From Bacteroidota bacterium (GTDB taxonomy: Bacteria; Bacteroidota; Bacteroidia; 2-12-FULL-35-15), in assembly GCA_021323165.1 (NCBI GenBank), contig JAJTCJ010000022.1, positions 1-64,000 of the forward strand: a DNA stretch of 64,000 bases. Direction: 5' to 3'. Under the pieces are notes generated by a model. It worked only from the letters and a program-made list of their open reading frames with translations. It was not told the origin of the DNA and did not search any database. Below, piece by piece: positions 8,310 to 18,259 of this stretch (positions within the stretch are counted from its first letter, which is position 1; the number at the start of each line of letters is the position of its first letter). A program made the position numbers and the translations under genes.

Positions 8310-11252
8310 ATGCAAAAACGTTCTATACTTAAAGCCGCTCTGTGCCTTTCTCTGATCAGCACAGGAATTATCGCACAACCGAAACTTATTGAAAAAATAA
8401 CACGCAAAGGTACCGAGCTTGTAATTCCTTATGAGAAATATGTATTGCCAAACGGGCTTACAATTGTTGTTCATGAAGATCATTCGGATCCTATAGCATA
8501 TGTGGATGTTACTTATCACGTTGGTTCTGCACGAGAACAGGAAGGACGTTCAGGTTTTGCGCACTTTTTTGAACACATGATGTTCCAGGGTTCTGAACAT
8601 GTTGGAGATGAGCAGCATTTTAAAATTGTTACCGAAGCAGGTGGAACGCTGAATGGTACTACCAATACAGATCGTACAAATTATTTTGAAGTATTGCCTT
8701 CCAATCAGCTCGAAACTGCTTTCTGGTTAGAGAGTGATAGAATGGGTTTTCTTCTTGATTCAGTTACACAAAAGAAATTCGAAGTGCAGAGAGAAACTGT
8801 TAAGAATGAAAGAGGACAGAATTATGATAATCGTCCATACGGAATTGCAGGAGAACGTATAAATGCTGCACTGTATCCTCCTAATCATCCTTACTCATGG
8901 CTGACCATCGGCTATATAGAAGATCTTAACCGCGTTGATGTAAATGATCTCAAAAAATTCTTCATGCGCTGGTATGGTCCTAACAATGCAACTCTTACTG
9001 TTGCTGGGGATGTTAAAGTTGCTGATGTTTTAAAATTGGCAGAAAAATATTTCGGTTCCATTCCACGCGGTGCGGAAGTAAATGCTCAGACTGTTGCTCC
9101 GGTGTCTTTAAGCAGCGACCGTTACATTTCATATGAGGACAATATTCGTATGCCTCAGCTTTCTGTTGTATTTCCTACTGTTCCGTCCAATCATGCTGAT
9201 GAGCCTGCACTTGACGTATTAGCTGATATTCTAGGCGGTGGTAAAGCTTCTATCTTCTATAAGAATTTTGTAAAGACTCAGATGGCACAGTCTGCCAATG
9301 CTTTTCATCCGGTTGCTGAATTAGCAGGAACATTTAATATCACAGTGCGCACTACGCAGGATAAAACACTTGCGCAAATGGATTCACTTGTGCGTGCATC
9401 ATTGCTTGAATTCGAAAAGCGTGGTGTTACTGATGATGACATCAATAAATACAAAGCCGGTTTTGAATCTCAAATGATCAACTCGCTTACAAGTGTTCAG
9501 GGAAAAGGTGCTATGCTTGCTTCTTACCAGACATTCACAGGTAATCCTAATTATCTTGTTAAAGACATGGCGCGCTATGCCAAGGTTTCCAAAGAAGATG
9601 TAATGCGTGCTTACAACACTTACATCAAGAATAAGCATGCTGTTATTTTGAGTGTGTATCCGAAAGGGAAACCTGAATTTGTAGCTAAATCGGACAATTA
9701 TAAACCGGGAACACGCAACACTTCAGCTCCTGAAGCTGCAGAGTACAAGAATCTTGTTTATAACAAAGCCAAGGATAATTTCGATAGATTTAAAAGACCT
9801 GCAGCATCTGGTAATCCTGTGATCACACCTCCTGATTACTGGAAAGAAAAATTCCCTAATGAATTAAAAGTTATTGGCGCAAGAACAACTGAGATCCCTA
9901 GTGTTACTATTCAACTGAACATTGAAGCGGGACACCGTTTTGAGAACAGCAAAAAAGCAGGGATTGCAGGTTTGATGGCTGCTATGCTGAATGAGGGTAC
10001 AAATAAGTTCAGTTCTGAAGTACTTGCAGAAAAGCTTGACAGATTAGGAAGCTCTGTTAGTTTTTTCAGCGGATCAGAATCTATTACAATGTATGTTTCT
10101 TCTCTTACAAAAAATCTGGATTCAACCTTAGCGATTGCTCAGGATATGTTAATGAATCCTCGTTTTGATGAGAAGGATTTTGATAGGGTGAAAAAGCAGC
10201 GTATTGAAGCTATTGCAAATCAGGCTACACAGGCAACAACTATTGCCAATAATGTATTTGCAAAATTGATCTATGGTGCAGAGCATAATATGGGAATTTC
10301 ATCTTTAGGTACTAAAGAAACAGTGGAGGGGATTTCATTACAGGATGTCAAATCGTATTATACAGATAATGTTTCACCTCATATTTCATCCTTAGTGATA
10401 GTAGGTGATATTGAAAAAGAAGCCGCTCTTGCTAAACTTTCTTTCCTTCAGAAATGGGAAGGTAAAAAAGTCTTAAAATCAAGAGAACCGGCTTTACCTA
10501 TGATCGATAAAACCAAATTGTATTTTGTTAATAAAGACAAAGCTCCTCAATCAGAAATAAGGATTGGTTATATTGCTTTACCTTATGATGCTTCGGGAGA
10601 TTATTATAAGGCTATACTTACTAACTATTCTTTAGGAGGTATGTTCAACAGCAGAATTAATCTGAATCTTCGCGAATTACACGGTTTTACGTATGGTGCC
10701 CGTTCAAGTTTCTCAGGAACCAAATATCCCGGCCCTTATACCGCAAGTGCAGGGGTAAGAGGAAATGCTACTGATAGTTCCATTGTCGAGTTCATGAAAG
10801 AGATCAAAAATTTTGCTGATAAAGGAATTACCAAAGAAGAATTGTTATTCACTCAAACCTCGATCGGACAGAGTGAAGCCTTGAAGTATGAAACTCCTCA
10901 ACAGAAAGCCGGTTTCATGTCACGCATTCTGGAGTATGATCTTGAAAAAGATTTTGTTGAAAAACAAAATGCAATTTTAAAGAGTATCACTGCGGAAGAA
11001 ATCAACGCTATCGCTAAAAAAAGATTGCCTTATAATAATATGGTAATGCTTGTGGTTGGTGATAAATCTAAAGTGTATGATGGTTTGCTTAAACTTGGTT
11101 ATGAAGTTGTGGAACTTGATGCGGATGGTAATCCCGTTAATCTTGCAATGAAAGAGGAACCAAAAGAAACGAAGTCCTCAAGAGATGTACCAGCAACACC
11201 CCCAAACGATAAACAAAAAGCTAAAGGAAGAGAATCTGGAAAATCAAGATAA
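8310..11252 (+). CDS. Exported M16 (pitrilysin-family) zinc metallopeptidase, two-domain fusion
   Basis: The 980-aa protein has a signal peptide (cleavage after IIAQ) and two M16 halves. The N-terminal half has the inverted zinc motif HFFEH (His85, Glu88, His89), with a downstream Glu in RETVKNERGQ. The C-terminal half (about residue 515 onward, starting NELKVIGARTTEIPSV) has no HxxEH motif and retains the substrate-clamp role, with an RELHGFTYG-type block. This active-plus-inactive pairing is usual for single-chain M16 peptidases, which degrade peptides in a closed chamber. The tail is hydrophilic and Lys-rich. Location is inferred to be periplasmic. The gene has its own promoter and a shared terminator with the convergent tadA. 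Confidence 0.93.
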   Translation: MQKRSILKAALCLSLISTGIIAQPKLIEKITRKGTELVIPYEKYVLPNGLTIVVHEDHSDPIAYVDVTYHVGSAREQEGRSGFAHFFEHMMFQGSEHVGDEQHFKIVTEAGGTLNGTTNTDRTNYFEVLPSNQLETAFWLESDRMGFLLDSVTQKKFEVQRETVKNERGQNYDNRPYGIAGERINAALYPPNHPYSWLTIGYIEDLNRVDVNDLKKFFMRWYGPNNATLTVAGDVKVADVLKLAEKYFGSIPRGAEVNAQTVAPVSLSSDRYISYEDNIRMPQLSVVFPTVPSNHADEPALDVLADILGGGKASIFYKNFVKTQMAQSANAFHPVAELAGTFNITVRTTQDKTLAQMDSLVRASLLEFEKRGVTDDDINKYKAGFESQMINSLTSVQGKGAMLASYQTFTGNPNYLVKDMARYAKVSKEDVMRAYNTYIKNKHAVILSVYPKGKPEFVAKSDNYKPGTRNTSAPEAAEYKNLVYNKAKDNFDRFKRPAASGNPVITPPDYWKEKFPNELKVIGARTTEIPSVTIQLNIEAGHRFENSKKAGIAGLMAAMLNEGTNKFSSEVLAEKLDRLGSSVSFFSGSESITMYVSSLTKNLDSTLAIAQDMLMNPRFDEKDFDRVKKQRIEAIANQATQATTIANNVFAKLIYGAEHNMGISSLGTKETVEGISLQDVKSYYTDNVSPHISSLVIVGDIEKEAALAKLSFLQKWEGKKVLKSREPALPMIDKTKLYFVNKDKAPQSEIRIGYIALPYDASGDYYKAILTNYSLGGMFNSRINLNLRELHGFTYGARSSFSGTKYPGPYTASAGVRGNATDSSIVEFMKEIKNFADKGITKEELLFTQTSIGQSEALKYETPQQKAGFMSRILEYDLEKDFVEKQNAILKSITAEEINAIAKKRLPYNNMVMLVVGDKSKVYDGLLKLGYEVVELDADGNPVNLAMKEEPKETKSSRDVPATPPNDKQKAKGRESGKSR

Positions 11253-11259
11253 AAAAATC

Positions 11260-11288
11260 AAAACGCTGACTCAAAAGGTCAGCGTTTT
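11260..11288. terminator. Bidirectional terminator between the M16 peptidase gene and tadA
   Basis: AAAACGCTGAC/GTCAGCGTTTT is an 11-bp perfect stem flanked by A and T runs, so it can work in both directions between the convergent genes. The tadA stop codon lies inside one arm. Confidence 0.85.
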
Positions 11289-11725
11289 TGCTGAAAGAAT
11301 GTTTTGATAAGTGCAGCGCATTCTTCTCCAAGTACATCGGATTTCACTTCTGTACGGGGATGAAGAACATTATTGCTGATGACCCTGAATCCTCTTTTAG
11401 TATCCGTTGCTCCATATACTATCCTCGCTACCTGCGACCACGCAAGCGCTCCTGCGCACATTACGCAAGGTTCAAGAGTAACATATAAAGTACATTCATT
11501 GAGATATTTTCCGTTCAGATAATTTGCAGCAGAGGTTATCGCCTGCATTTCGGCATGAGCTGTCACATCATTTAATCGTTCAGTAAGATTATGAGCCCGG
11601 GCAATGATCATGTTCTTTGCGACCACAACTGCACCTACCGGAACCTCATCAGCATCAAATGCTTTTTTGGCTTCTTTTAATGCTTCGCGCATAAAGTGCT
11701 CATCTGAAAATACATTTAATTCCAT
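11279..11725 (-). CDS. tadA: tRNA-specific adenosine-34 deaminase
   Basis: The 148-aa cytidine/deoxycytidylate-deaminase-fold enzyme carries the zinc-binding signature HAE (His57, Glu59) and PCVMC (Cys87, Cys90). TadA converts adenosine 34 to inosine in tRNA-Arg(ACG). Length and the block GAxxWSQVxRIVYGATD fit TadA rather than guanine deaminase, although the two are related and a nucleoside deaminase cannot be fully excluded. It is cytosolic. The minus-strand gene converges on the M16 peptidase gene. Confidence 0.88.
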   Translation of the reverse strand: MELNVFSDEHFMREALKEAKKAFDADEVPVGAVVVAKNMIIARAHNLTERLNDVTAHAEMQAITSAANYLNGKYLNECTLYVTLEPCVMCAGALAWSQVARIVYGATDTKRGFRVISNNVLHPRTEVKSDVLGEECAALIKTFFQQKR

Positions 11726-11824
11726 TCTTTAAAGGTAAAAAATTATTTCAGCACTGTTTTCTTATTTAGTGGCTAAAAAACATAGTTTCGGAGGATAAAT
11801 AACAGAGTTTGTCAATATTAAATT

Positions 11825-11854
11825 TTGTCGGAAACTCTAATTATTTTAATTTAG
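11825..11854 (+). promoter_or_regulatory. Probable promoter of the 1644-aa surface protein gene
   Basis: TTG (11825-11827), 19 bases, then TAATTTAG (11847-11854), one base off TAnnTTTG. The same arrangement precedes the 387-aa surface protein gene. Confidence 0.5.
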
Positions 11855-11878
11855 CGGCCTAAATAAAAACAACCTAAA

Positions 11879-14800
11879 ATGTTTAAAAAACTACTCCTAA
11901 AAAGCGCGTTCGCTTTTATCCTAACGCTTTGTAATTTTCAGGCGTTCTCACAAATGATCAGCTTTACATCCAATACTAATAACGGATGTGCACCCTTATC
12001 AGTGACTTTTACAAACACAACAACAGAACCTTCTGCTTATCGTTATGAGTGGAATTTCAATGATGGAAGTCCGATCTTTGTTGATACCACAACGACAACA
12101 GTTACTCATGTTTACACTTCAGCTGGTTATTTTAATCCAAGTGTAACCGTTTATAATAACACCGGTGCATATTTAGGTTATGCCTATTTAAATGGAACTA
12201 TCATGGTGAATGGCGCTGGGATCTATGCTCCGGATTCAGCCTGTATCAATGATATGGTGAATTTCTGTGTAAGCGGAAACAATGTGAATTCTGCCTCGTG
12301 GAATTTTGGTGATCCGGCTTCGGGAGTAAATAATACTTCCACTCAGATGTGCGGTTCACACGCATTTTCCAGTAACGGAACCTATACAATCACACTTACA
12401 ACGAACAGCAGCTGTGGTGTAACAACTGCAACAAAAACTATTGTGATTGCACCGAATGCTTATCCGCATCCAAGTATTATGTGGAATAATTCCGCTGTTT
12501 GTCCGGGACAGTCAGTAAGCTTCGGGACCGGAGGATATGCTTCCTACAGTTGGAATTTTGGTGATCCTGGTTCAGGAGCAAATAATACATCAACATTACA
12601 GAATCCTCAACATGCATTTTCCGGAACAGGTACTTTCGCTCCGACATTAACTGTTGTGAATGGCTGTAACAAAACCGGAATTGCTAATACATCAGTATCA
12701 GTTGTTTCCTCTCCGCCTTTTCCTAATTGGCTTAACCTGCAGGTCAATTCACCTGCTTGTCCGAATTCAAATGTATCATTCAATGCTCCATCAGGTTATA
12801 ACTCTTATGAATGGAATTTTGGTGACGGGTCTCCTGTAACAACTACAACAAATTATTATAATAATCATACTTACGGAAGCACACCGGGAACTTATTCTGC
12901 ATCTGTTAAGATTACCAGTCCGTGCGGTAACGATACCACTTTGAATACCGCAGTTGTTATAAGCACCAATGCACCGTTTTCATCCAATATGCAGCTCAAT
13001 ACAAGTGCTCCTGCATGTCCGGGTTCCTACGTGAACTTTGAGGCTCCGAATGGTTATCAATCATATGTATGGAATTTCGGTGACGGCTCTCCGATAGTAA
13101 CAACAACAGAGCAGCATACTTATCATCAGTATGGAACTTCTATAACAACTTATCCTGTAAGTGTAACAATTACTAATGGATGTGGGAACGATACAACAAT
13201 ATCAACAAGTGTTCAGATAATGAATAATGTTGGCTTCCCAAATCAAAACTGGTTCTCTTTGAATGTTGGGCCGAATCCAGGATGTGCCGGTGATCCCATT
13301 CAGTTCAATGCTCCGGGTGGTTACTCAAACTATGTTTGGAACTTTGGTGATGGAAACACTGCAACATCTTTTAATGGTTATCTTTCTCATCCTTTTGCTG
13401 TAAACGGAACATACAACGTTTCTGTTCTGATATCAAATACCTGTGGAAATGATACCACTTTAACAAGTTCTGTGGTAATAAATAATTCAGGGACATTCCC
13501 ATCATGGTTGGATATCGATGCAAGTGTTACAAGCACATGTCCGGGTGATGCAATTGAATTTCATGTAAATTTTAACGGCTATCAATCATACGCCTGGGAT
13601 TTTGGTGACGGAGAAACAGCTGTAACATCTGGAGAAGAGATGCAGCATTCTTTTGCTGCCATCGGAACATACACAGTAACTTGTGTTGTTACTAATGGTT
13701 GTGGTGGTACAACAACTGTATCACAGATAATCAACGTTACTAACTCAAGCCCTGTGAGTTCTTCAATTTCAATAGATGCGGTTCAGAATCCTGCTTGTCC
13801 GAATGAACCGGTTCATTTTGTAGTTAATGACGGACAATCGAATTATTCTTATTTATGGAATTATGGAGATGGAAGTCCGACAGAAACGACAGTTGGTTCA
13901 GGAAGCAGTCATGTTTTCACAACAGCAGGAACTTATACAATTACCAATATCATTACAAACGGCTGCGGGTCAATGGATACTGTTTCTACAAGTCTTGTTA
14001 TTTCCAACACTGCAGTTCCGGTATTAAGAGATGATGACGGCAACAGATTATGGGGTTTCCCTGGTGGAGAAGATCATGGTAATGGCCAGGTAAATACTAC
14101 TGCAGGTTGTGTTGGTGATGCGATCGTATTTTATTTCCAGGGATCTGCGGCAACTAACCTGTATAACTTTGGTGACGGTACAACCGGGACTGCTGTTGAA
14201 GAATTAATTGTATATGGCGGAGACGGAGCTTTCCCTGTAACAATAATCAAGCATGAGTTTCCTTCAAACGGCAGCTACCTTGTAACGCTTACATTAACAA
14301 ATGAATGCGGCAATACCGTTACAGATACAATGACAATAAACATCGGTGGGAATCTTCCTGTGGAAGGCGACATGACAACTTCTCCGCCACCTTTCAGTAC
14401 TTGTGCGCCAATCGATTTCCTTGCTTTTGGCGGTGCTGACTACGACTGGAACTTCGGTGATGGCGGAACACTTTCAACAAGTTCATCATCAGTTACTCAC
14501 ACTTTTGCAACAGCAGGTGTTTATGTTGTAACAGTTGATGTAACCAATGGCTGCGGAAACACTGCTACATTCACCCGTTCTCTGAATGTTACAGGAGTGG
14601 GAGGTCCGGCAATAACATTGTCTTCTTCAACTTCTCCTACATGTGAAAACGGAACGAACGGAAGTGCATCAATTTCTGTAACCAATGGACAGGCTCCATA
14701 TGCCTATATTTGGAGCACAGGTCAGTCAGGAGTAACTGCAAGTGGTTTAAGTGAAGGCTTGTACTATGCAACAGTAACAGATGCGATTGGATGTTCATCT

Positions 14801-16813
14801 ACATTGGCAGTTTCAATAAATGATCCTGCACCTTTAGTTCCGAATGTAACAACAACAACTACAGCTTGTGGTTCTTCTACAGGAACTGCATCTGTAAGCG
14901 TAACAAGCGGAGGTAACGGACCTTTCATTTATTCATGGTCTACAGGAAGTACAGGTTCTTCTGTGAGCGGATTAGCTGCGGGTAATTATTCGGTTACAAT
15001 CACTGATGTGAATGGTTGTACTTCAATGGCGACTGCAAGCGTGAGTGAAAATGGCGGAGCAGCTCTTGCTGTTAATAATGTTACTAATGCTACCTGCAAT
15101 GGAAGCAGCAATGGTGCAATAGATGTGAATGTAAGTGGTGGAACTGCTCCATACATTTATGCATGGTCTAATTCTGCAGCGGTTCAGGATCCTTCAGGTC
15201 TTGCAGCTGGAAATTATGAGCTAACCGTAACTGATGCCAGCGGATGCTCAGCACATTTAAATGTTACTGTTTCTCAGCCTTCAGCAATTAACGTAACAAC
15301 GTCAGTGGTAACTTCTCCTACATGTGGAAATTTTGATGGCTCTGCTACAGCAACAGCAACAGGAGGTTCAGGACCATATACTTATTTGTGGGATACTAAT
15401 GCAGGTAACCAGGCTACACAAACTGCAACAGGTCTGCCTGCGGGATCTTATGAAGTAGTTGTAACTGATGCTGCCGGTTGTACGCAAACTCAGGTAGTGA
15501 ATCTTAGTAACTCTAACGCACCGAACATTACTGCTGTTATTACAAATGTAAGTTGTTTTGGCGGAAGTAATGGTGCTGTGAATGTTACTGTAACAGGTGG
15601 TACTTCTCCTTATCTATACACATGGAGTGTATCTCCACCGCAAACTAATCTGCAGGATGTAAGCGGTCTTCCGGCAGGAAGTTATTTCCTTTTTGTAAAC
15701 GATGCCCACGGTTGTATGAGTTTCAGAAATTATGTGATCGAGCAGCCTGCACTTCTTACCGCTTCAATTTCTGCAACGGGTGCAACTTGTGGTAACACTG
15801 ATGGTTCTGCGACAGCTTTGACAAGCGGAGGTAATACATCCTTTACATACGCATGGTCACCCGGAACTCAAACCACACAAACTGCAACCAATCTTTCAAT
15901 TGGTAATTACACAGTAACAGTAACTGATAATAAAGGTTGTATGGCAACTGCTTCTGCAAATATTACAGCAACAACTATCCCTCAGGAAATTTGTATGGTT
16001 ACAGTGGATGATGCTTCAACTCATAATATTATTTATTGGGAAAAATCCTCTGCCACCAACATTGACAGTTTCAGAATTTACAGAGAGGACATGACCAATG
16101 TTTATACACTAATTGGAGCTGTTCATTTTGACAGCTTAAGTGAATATCATGATTACGGATCAAATCCGAATACAACAACCAAGCGTTATAAAATATCTGC
16201 AGTTGATAATTGCGGAGGAGAAAGTGTTAAGAGTAATTACCATAATACAATTTATATAGTAGATAATGGATCAGGACAGTTTACCTGGAATCCTCTTTAT
16301 ACTATTGAGAATGGAGCTAATCCGGTAAATAATTATGTGCTGATGCGTGATAACAATAACACAGGATCCTGGTCACAGGTAGCCACAACTGCAGGAACTC
16401 AAAATACACTGGTAGATCCTGCTTATGCTTCTTATCCAAACGGTAAATGGTATGTTGAAACTGCCTGGGGAATTAGCTGTACGCCTACACGTGCGACTGT
16501 TAACACTACACGGTCAAACATCAAAAATGCAGGGTTAAGTATTGGTGTGAATGAGAATTCTTTATTATCATCTGTTCTTGTTTATCCTAATCCCGCAAAT
16601 GAAAATGTAACGATAGAAGTTCCTGCTTCGGAAAGCAGCATAGATATGCAGATAACAAATGCTGTTGGTCAGATCGTTTATTCTCAAAAATTTAGCTCTT
16701 CTAATTCAAAAGCTGTTTTGCAGATCCATACAGATAATTTTGCAAAAGGCATTTATACAATAATCATTAAAAATGGTTCTGGTCAGGCTTTCAGAAAGCT
16801 GGTTTTGAATTAA
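11879..16813 (+). CDS. Large T9SS-secreted PKD/SprB-repeat surface protein
   Basis: This 1644-aa protein has a signal peptide ending around QAFSQ and a type A T9SS domain at the C-terminus (VYPNPANENVTIEV ... GIYTIIIKNG ... FRKLVLN). Residues about 25-900 hold about ten PKD domains, each with the signature WNFGDG or a variant and a 'NGCGN' strand. Residues about 905-1365 hold six SprB-type repeats (for example NGQAPYAYIWSTG ... ASGLSEGLYYATVTDAIGC) like those in the gliding adhesin SprB. The shared Fn3-like module follows (about 1368-1550, ending in the invariant RATVNTTRSNIK). It is probably surface-anchored or released, with a role in adhesion or motility, but is far smaller than SprB of Flavobacterium johnsoniae. 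Confidence 0.9.
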   Translation: MFKKLLLKSAFAFILTLCNFQAFSQMISFTSNTNNGCAPLSVTFTNTTTEPSAYRYEWNFNDGSPIFVDTTTTTVTHVYTSAGYFNPSVTVYNNTGAYLGYAYLNGTIMVNGAGIYAPDSACINDMVNFCVSGNNVNSASWNFGDPASGVNNTSTQMCGSHAFSSNGTYTITLTTNSSCGVTTATKTIVIAPNAYPHPSIMWNNSAVCPGQSVSFGTGGYASYSWNFGDPGSGANNTSTLQNPQHAFSGTGTFAPTLTVVNGCNKTGIANTSVSVVSSPPFPNWLNLQVNSPACPNSNVSFNAPSGYNSYEWNFGDGSPVTTTTNYYNNHTYGSTPGTYSASVKITSPCGNDTTLNTAVVISTNAPFSSNMQLNTSAPACPGSYVNFEAPNGYQSYVWNFGDGSPIVTTTEQHTYHQYGTSITTYPVSVTITNGCGNDTTISTSVQIMNNVGFPNQNWFSLNVGPNPGCAGDPIQFNAPGGYSNYVWNFGDGNTATSFNGYLSHPFAVNGTYNVSVLISNTCGNDTTLTSSVVINNSGTFPSWLDIDASVTSTCPGDAIEFHVNFNGYQSYAWDFGDGETAVTSGEEMQHSFAAIGTYTVTCVVTNGCGGTTTVSQIINVTNSSPVSSSISIDAVQNPACPNEPVHFVVNDGQSNYSYLWNYGDGSPTETTVGSGSSHVFTTAGTYTITNIITNGCGSMDTVSTSLVISNTAVPVLRDDDGNRLWGFPGGEDHGNGQVNTTAGCVGDAIVFYFQGSAATNLYNFGDGTTGTAVEELIVYGGDGAFPVTIIKHEFPSNGSYLVTLTLTNECGNTVTDTMTINIGGNLPVEGDMTTSPPPFSTCAPIDFLAFGGADYDWNFGDGGTLSTSSSSVTHTFATAGVYVVTVDVTNGCGNTATFTRSLNVTGVGGPAITLSSSTSPTCENGTNGSASISVTNGQAPYAYIWSTGQSGVTASGLSEGLYYATVTDAIGCSSTLAVSINDPAPLVPNVTTTTTACGSSTGTASVSVTSGGNGPFIYSWSTGSTGSSVSGLAAGNYSVTITDVNGCTSMATASVSENGGAALAVNNVTNATCNGSSNGAIDVNVSGGTAPYIYAWSNSAAVQDPSGLAAGNYELTVTDASGCSAHLNVTVSQPSAINVTTSVVTSPTCGNFDGSATATATGGSGPYTYLWDTNAGNQATQTATGLPAGSYEVVVTDAAGCTQTQVVNLSNSNAPNITAVITNVSCFGGSNGAVNVTVTGGTSPYLYTWSVSPPQTNLQDVSGLPAGSYFLFVNDAHGCMSFRNYVIEQPALLTASISATGATCGNTDGSATALTSGGNTSFTYAWSPGTQTTQTATNLSIGNYTVTVTDNKGCMATASANITATTIPQEICMVTVDDASTHNIIYWEKSSATNIDSFRIYREDMTNVYTLIGAVHFDSLSEYHDYGSNPNTTTKRYKISAVDNCGGESVKSNYHNTIYIVDNGSGQFTWNPLYTIENGANPVNNYVLMRDNNNTGSWSQVATTAGTQNTLVDPAYASYPNGKWYVETAWGISCTPTRATVNTTRSNIKNAGLSIGVNENSLLSSVLVYPNPANENVTIEVPASESSIDMQITNAVGQIVYSQKFSSSNSKAVLQIHTDNFAKGIYTIIIKNGSGQAFRKLVLN

Positions 16814-16836
16814 GAGGTATCTTAAAATTACTTAAG

Positions 16837-16870
16837 AAATGTCCGTCCGAAATGGCGGACATTTTTTTTA
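16837..16870 (+). terminator. Rho-independent terminator after the 1644-aa surface protein gene
   Basis: AAATGTCCG/CGGACATTT stem followed by TTTTT. Good GC-rich hairpin 23 bases past the stop codon. Confidence 0.85.
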
Positions 16871-16959
16871 ACGCTGAGCTCAACGTCAGGCTCTATGCAG
16901 GTTTTGGTCTTATGCTTTCCTGGATCAGGCGCCAGTATGGCATTAAGTTTTATTAAGCA

Positions 16960-16989
16960 TTGTTAATTCACTTAAAATCATTAACTTAG
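16960..16989 (+). promoter_or_regulatory. Probable promoter of the 387-aa surface protein gene
   Basis: TTG (16960-16962), 19 bases, then TAACTTAG (16982-16989). It is close to the phylum consensus and has the same spacing as the promoter of the preceding surface protein gene. Confidence 0.5.
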
Positions 16990-17008
16990 TGCTGAAGAAA
17001 TTTAAACT

Positions 17009-18172
17009 ATGAGAAAAAAATTACTAATCCTGTTTCCTTTATTAACACTGACAATTGCATCTTACTCACAATTGCCATGTTCATTTGCTTTCGTTTTCAC
17101 CAATACAAATGCAAGTTGTCAAAATAATAATGATGGTTCGTCTGAAGTGGTTGTAACTGGCGGTATTTCACCATACACTTATACCTGGTCTGTACCAGTT
17201 GGAAATACATCTATTGCCAACAACCTTTTACCAGGCAATTATTCAGTTATCGTGTCCGATTTTATGGGCTGTATCGATACAGCTTATACAACGATATATG
17301 CTGATACAACACCTACACCTTCTATATGCATGGTAACAACTGATGGCCCATCCCTTTACAATTATGTTTATTGGGATCAGACATTATATTCCAATGTTGA
17401 TTCTTTTATAATTTACAGAGAAACAACACCATCCTTTTTTAGTCGTATTGGAGCAGTTTCTTCTGATTCATTGAGCGAATTTAAAGACACCGCAAGAAGC
17501 ATTGGACCTGCAAATGGAAACCCAAATCTTCGATCATATAAATATAAAATTCAGATCCTTGATACCTGCGGAAATTACAGTCTCCTGAGTCCTTATCACA
17601 GCACAATTTACATTACCGATGATGGTCTTGGTTTGTTTTCATGGTCAACACCCTACACAATTGAAGGCCAGCCTAATCCTGTTTCCAATTACATATTATT
17701 ATGCGATACTGCAAATATAGATTTTTGGATTCCTGTCCAAACCGTTTCAGGAACGGCTTCTAGTGCCATAGATCCCGGTTTTGCCAATCATAGCAACATA
17801 GCAAACTGGCGGGTTAAAACTGCATGGTCAATTTCCTGTACTCCAACAAGAGCAACAGTAAATACTACGCGTTCAAATATTAAGCATGGATTGTCGGTTA
17901 CCTCAATAAATGAATTATCATTTGGTTCTGTGGTAGTTTATCCTAATCCGGCAAATGGTCAGGTGAGCATAGGCTTATCACCTGAAGCAGGATCTGTTCT
18001 TGTAAGATTTGAAAATTCATTAGGACAATTGATTTTAACTGAAACAATTGAAGTTAGGGGATCAAAAGGCTTAACGCAGCAATTTGATATCAACTCCTTT
18101 CCGAAAGGAATTTATTTTATAAGCCTGGAAAGTGCAAATAAAAAGGTGTTTAAAAAACTGATAGTTAATTAG
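17009..18172 (+). CDS. T9SS-secreted protein: one SprB repeat, shared module, sorting domain
   Basis: At 387 aa this is the minimal member of the surface-protein family in this block. A signal peptide (ending SYSQ) is followed by a single SprB-type repeat (GGISPYTYTWSVP ... LPGNYSVIVSDFMGC, about residues 30-95). Then comes the two-part Fn3-like module (SICMVTTDGPS to RATVNTTRSNIK, about 105-293) and a type A sorting domain (VYPNPANGQVSIGL ... GIYFISLES ... FKKLIVN). It shows the family's invariant core without the long adhesive repeats. Function unknown; secretion to the cell surface is well supported. Confidence 0.87.
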   Translation: MRKKLLILFPLLTLTIASYSQLPCSFAFVFTNTNASCQNNNDGSSEVVVTGGISPYTYTWSVPVGNTSIANNLLPGNYSVIVSDFMGCIDTAYTTIYADTTPTPSICMVTTDGPSLYNYVYWDQTLYSNVDSFIIYRETTPSFFSRIGAVSSDSLSEFKDTARSIGPANGNPNLRSYKYKIQILDTCGNYSLLSPYHSTIYITDDGLGLFSWSTPYTIEGQPNPVSNYILLCDTANIDFWIPVQTVSGTASSAIDPGFANHSNIANWRVKTAWSISCTPTRATVNTTRSNIKHGLSVTSINELSFGSVVVYPNPANGQVSIGLSPEAGSVLVRFENSLGQLILTETIEVRGSKGLTQQFDINSFPKGIYFISLESANKKVFKKLIVN

Positions 18173-18237
18173 TAAGAAATATTAAAAATAAATTGATCCT
18201 GATAAAATGATCATCAAATAATTTTGAAAAGGTGAAT

Positions 18238-18245
18238 TATCTTTG
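18238..18245 (+). promoter_or_regulatory. -7 box of the 744-aa SBBP protein gene
   Basis: TATCTTTG matches TAnnTTTG exactly and lies 14 bases before the ATG. No TTG is present at the usual -33 distance. Confidence 0.5.
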
Positions 18246-18259
18246 CTAAAACAAAAACA

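Noticed and set aside
11879-14600. Apparent tandem DNA repeats or CRISPR-like periodicity
   Set aside because: The periodicity comes from PKD domains at protein level; the DNA units differ and there are no constant repeats with unique spacers.
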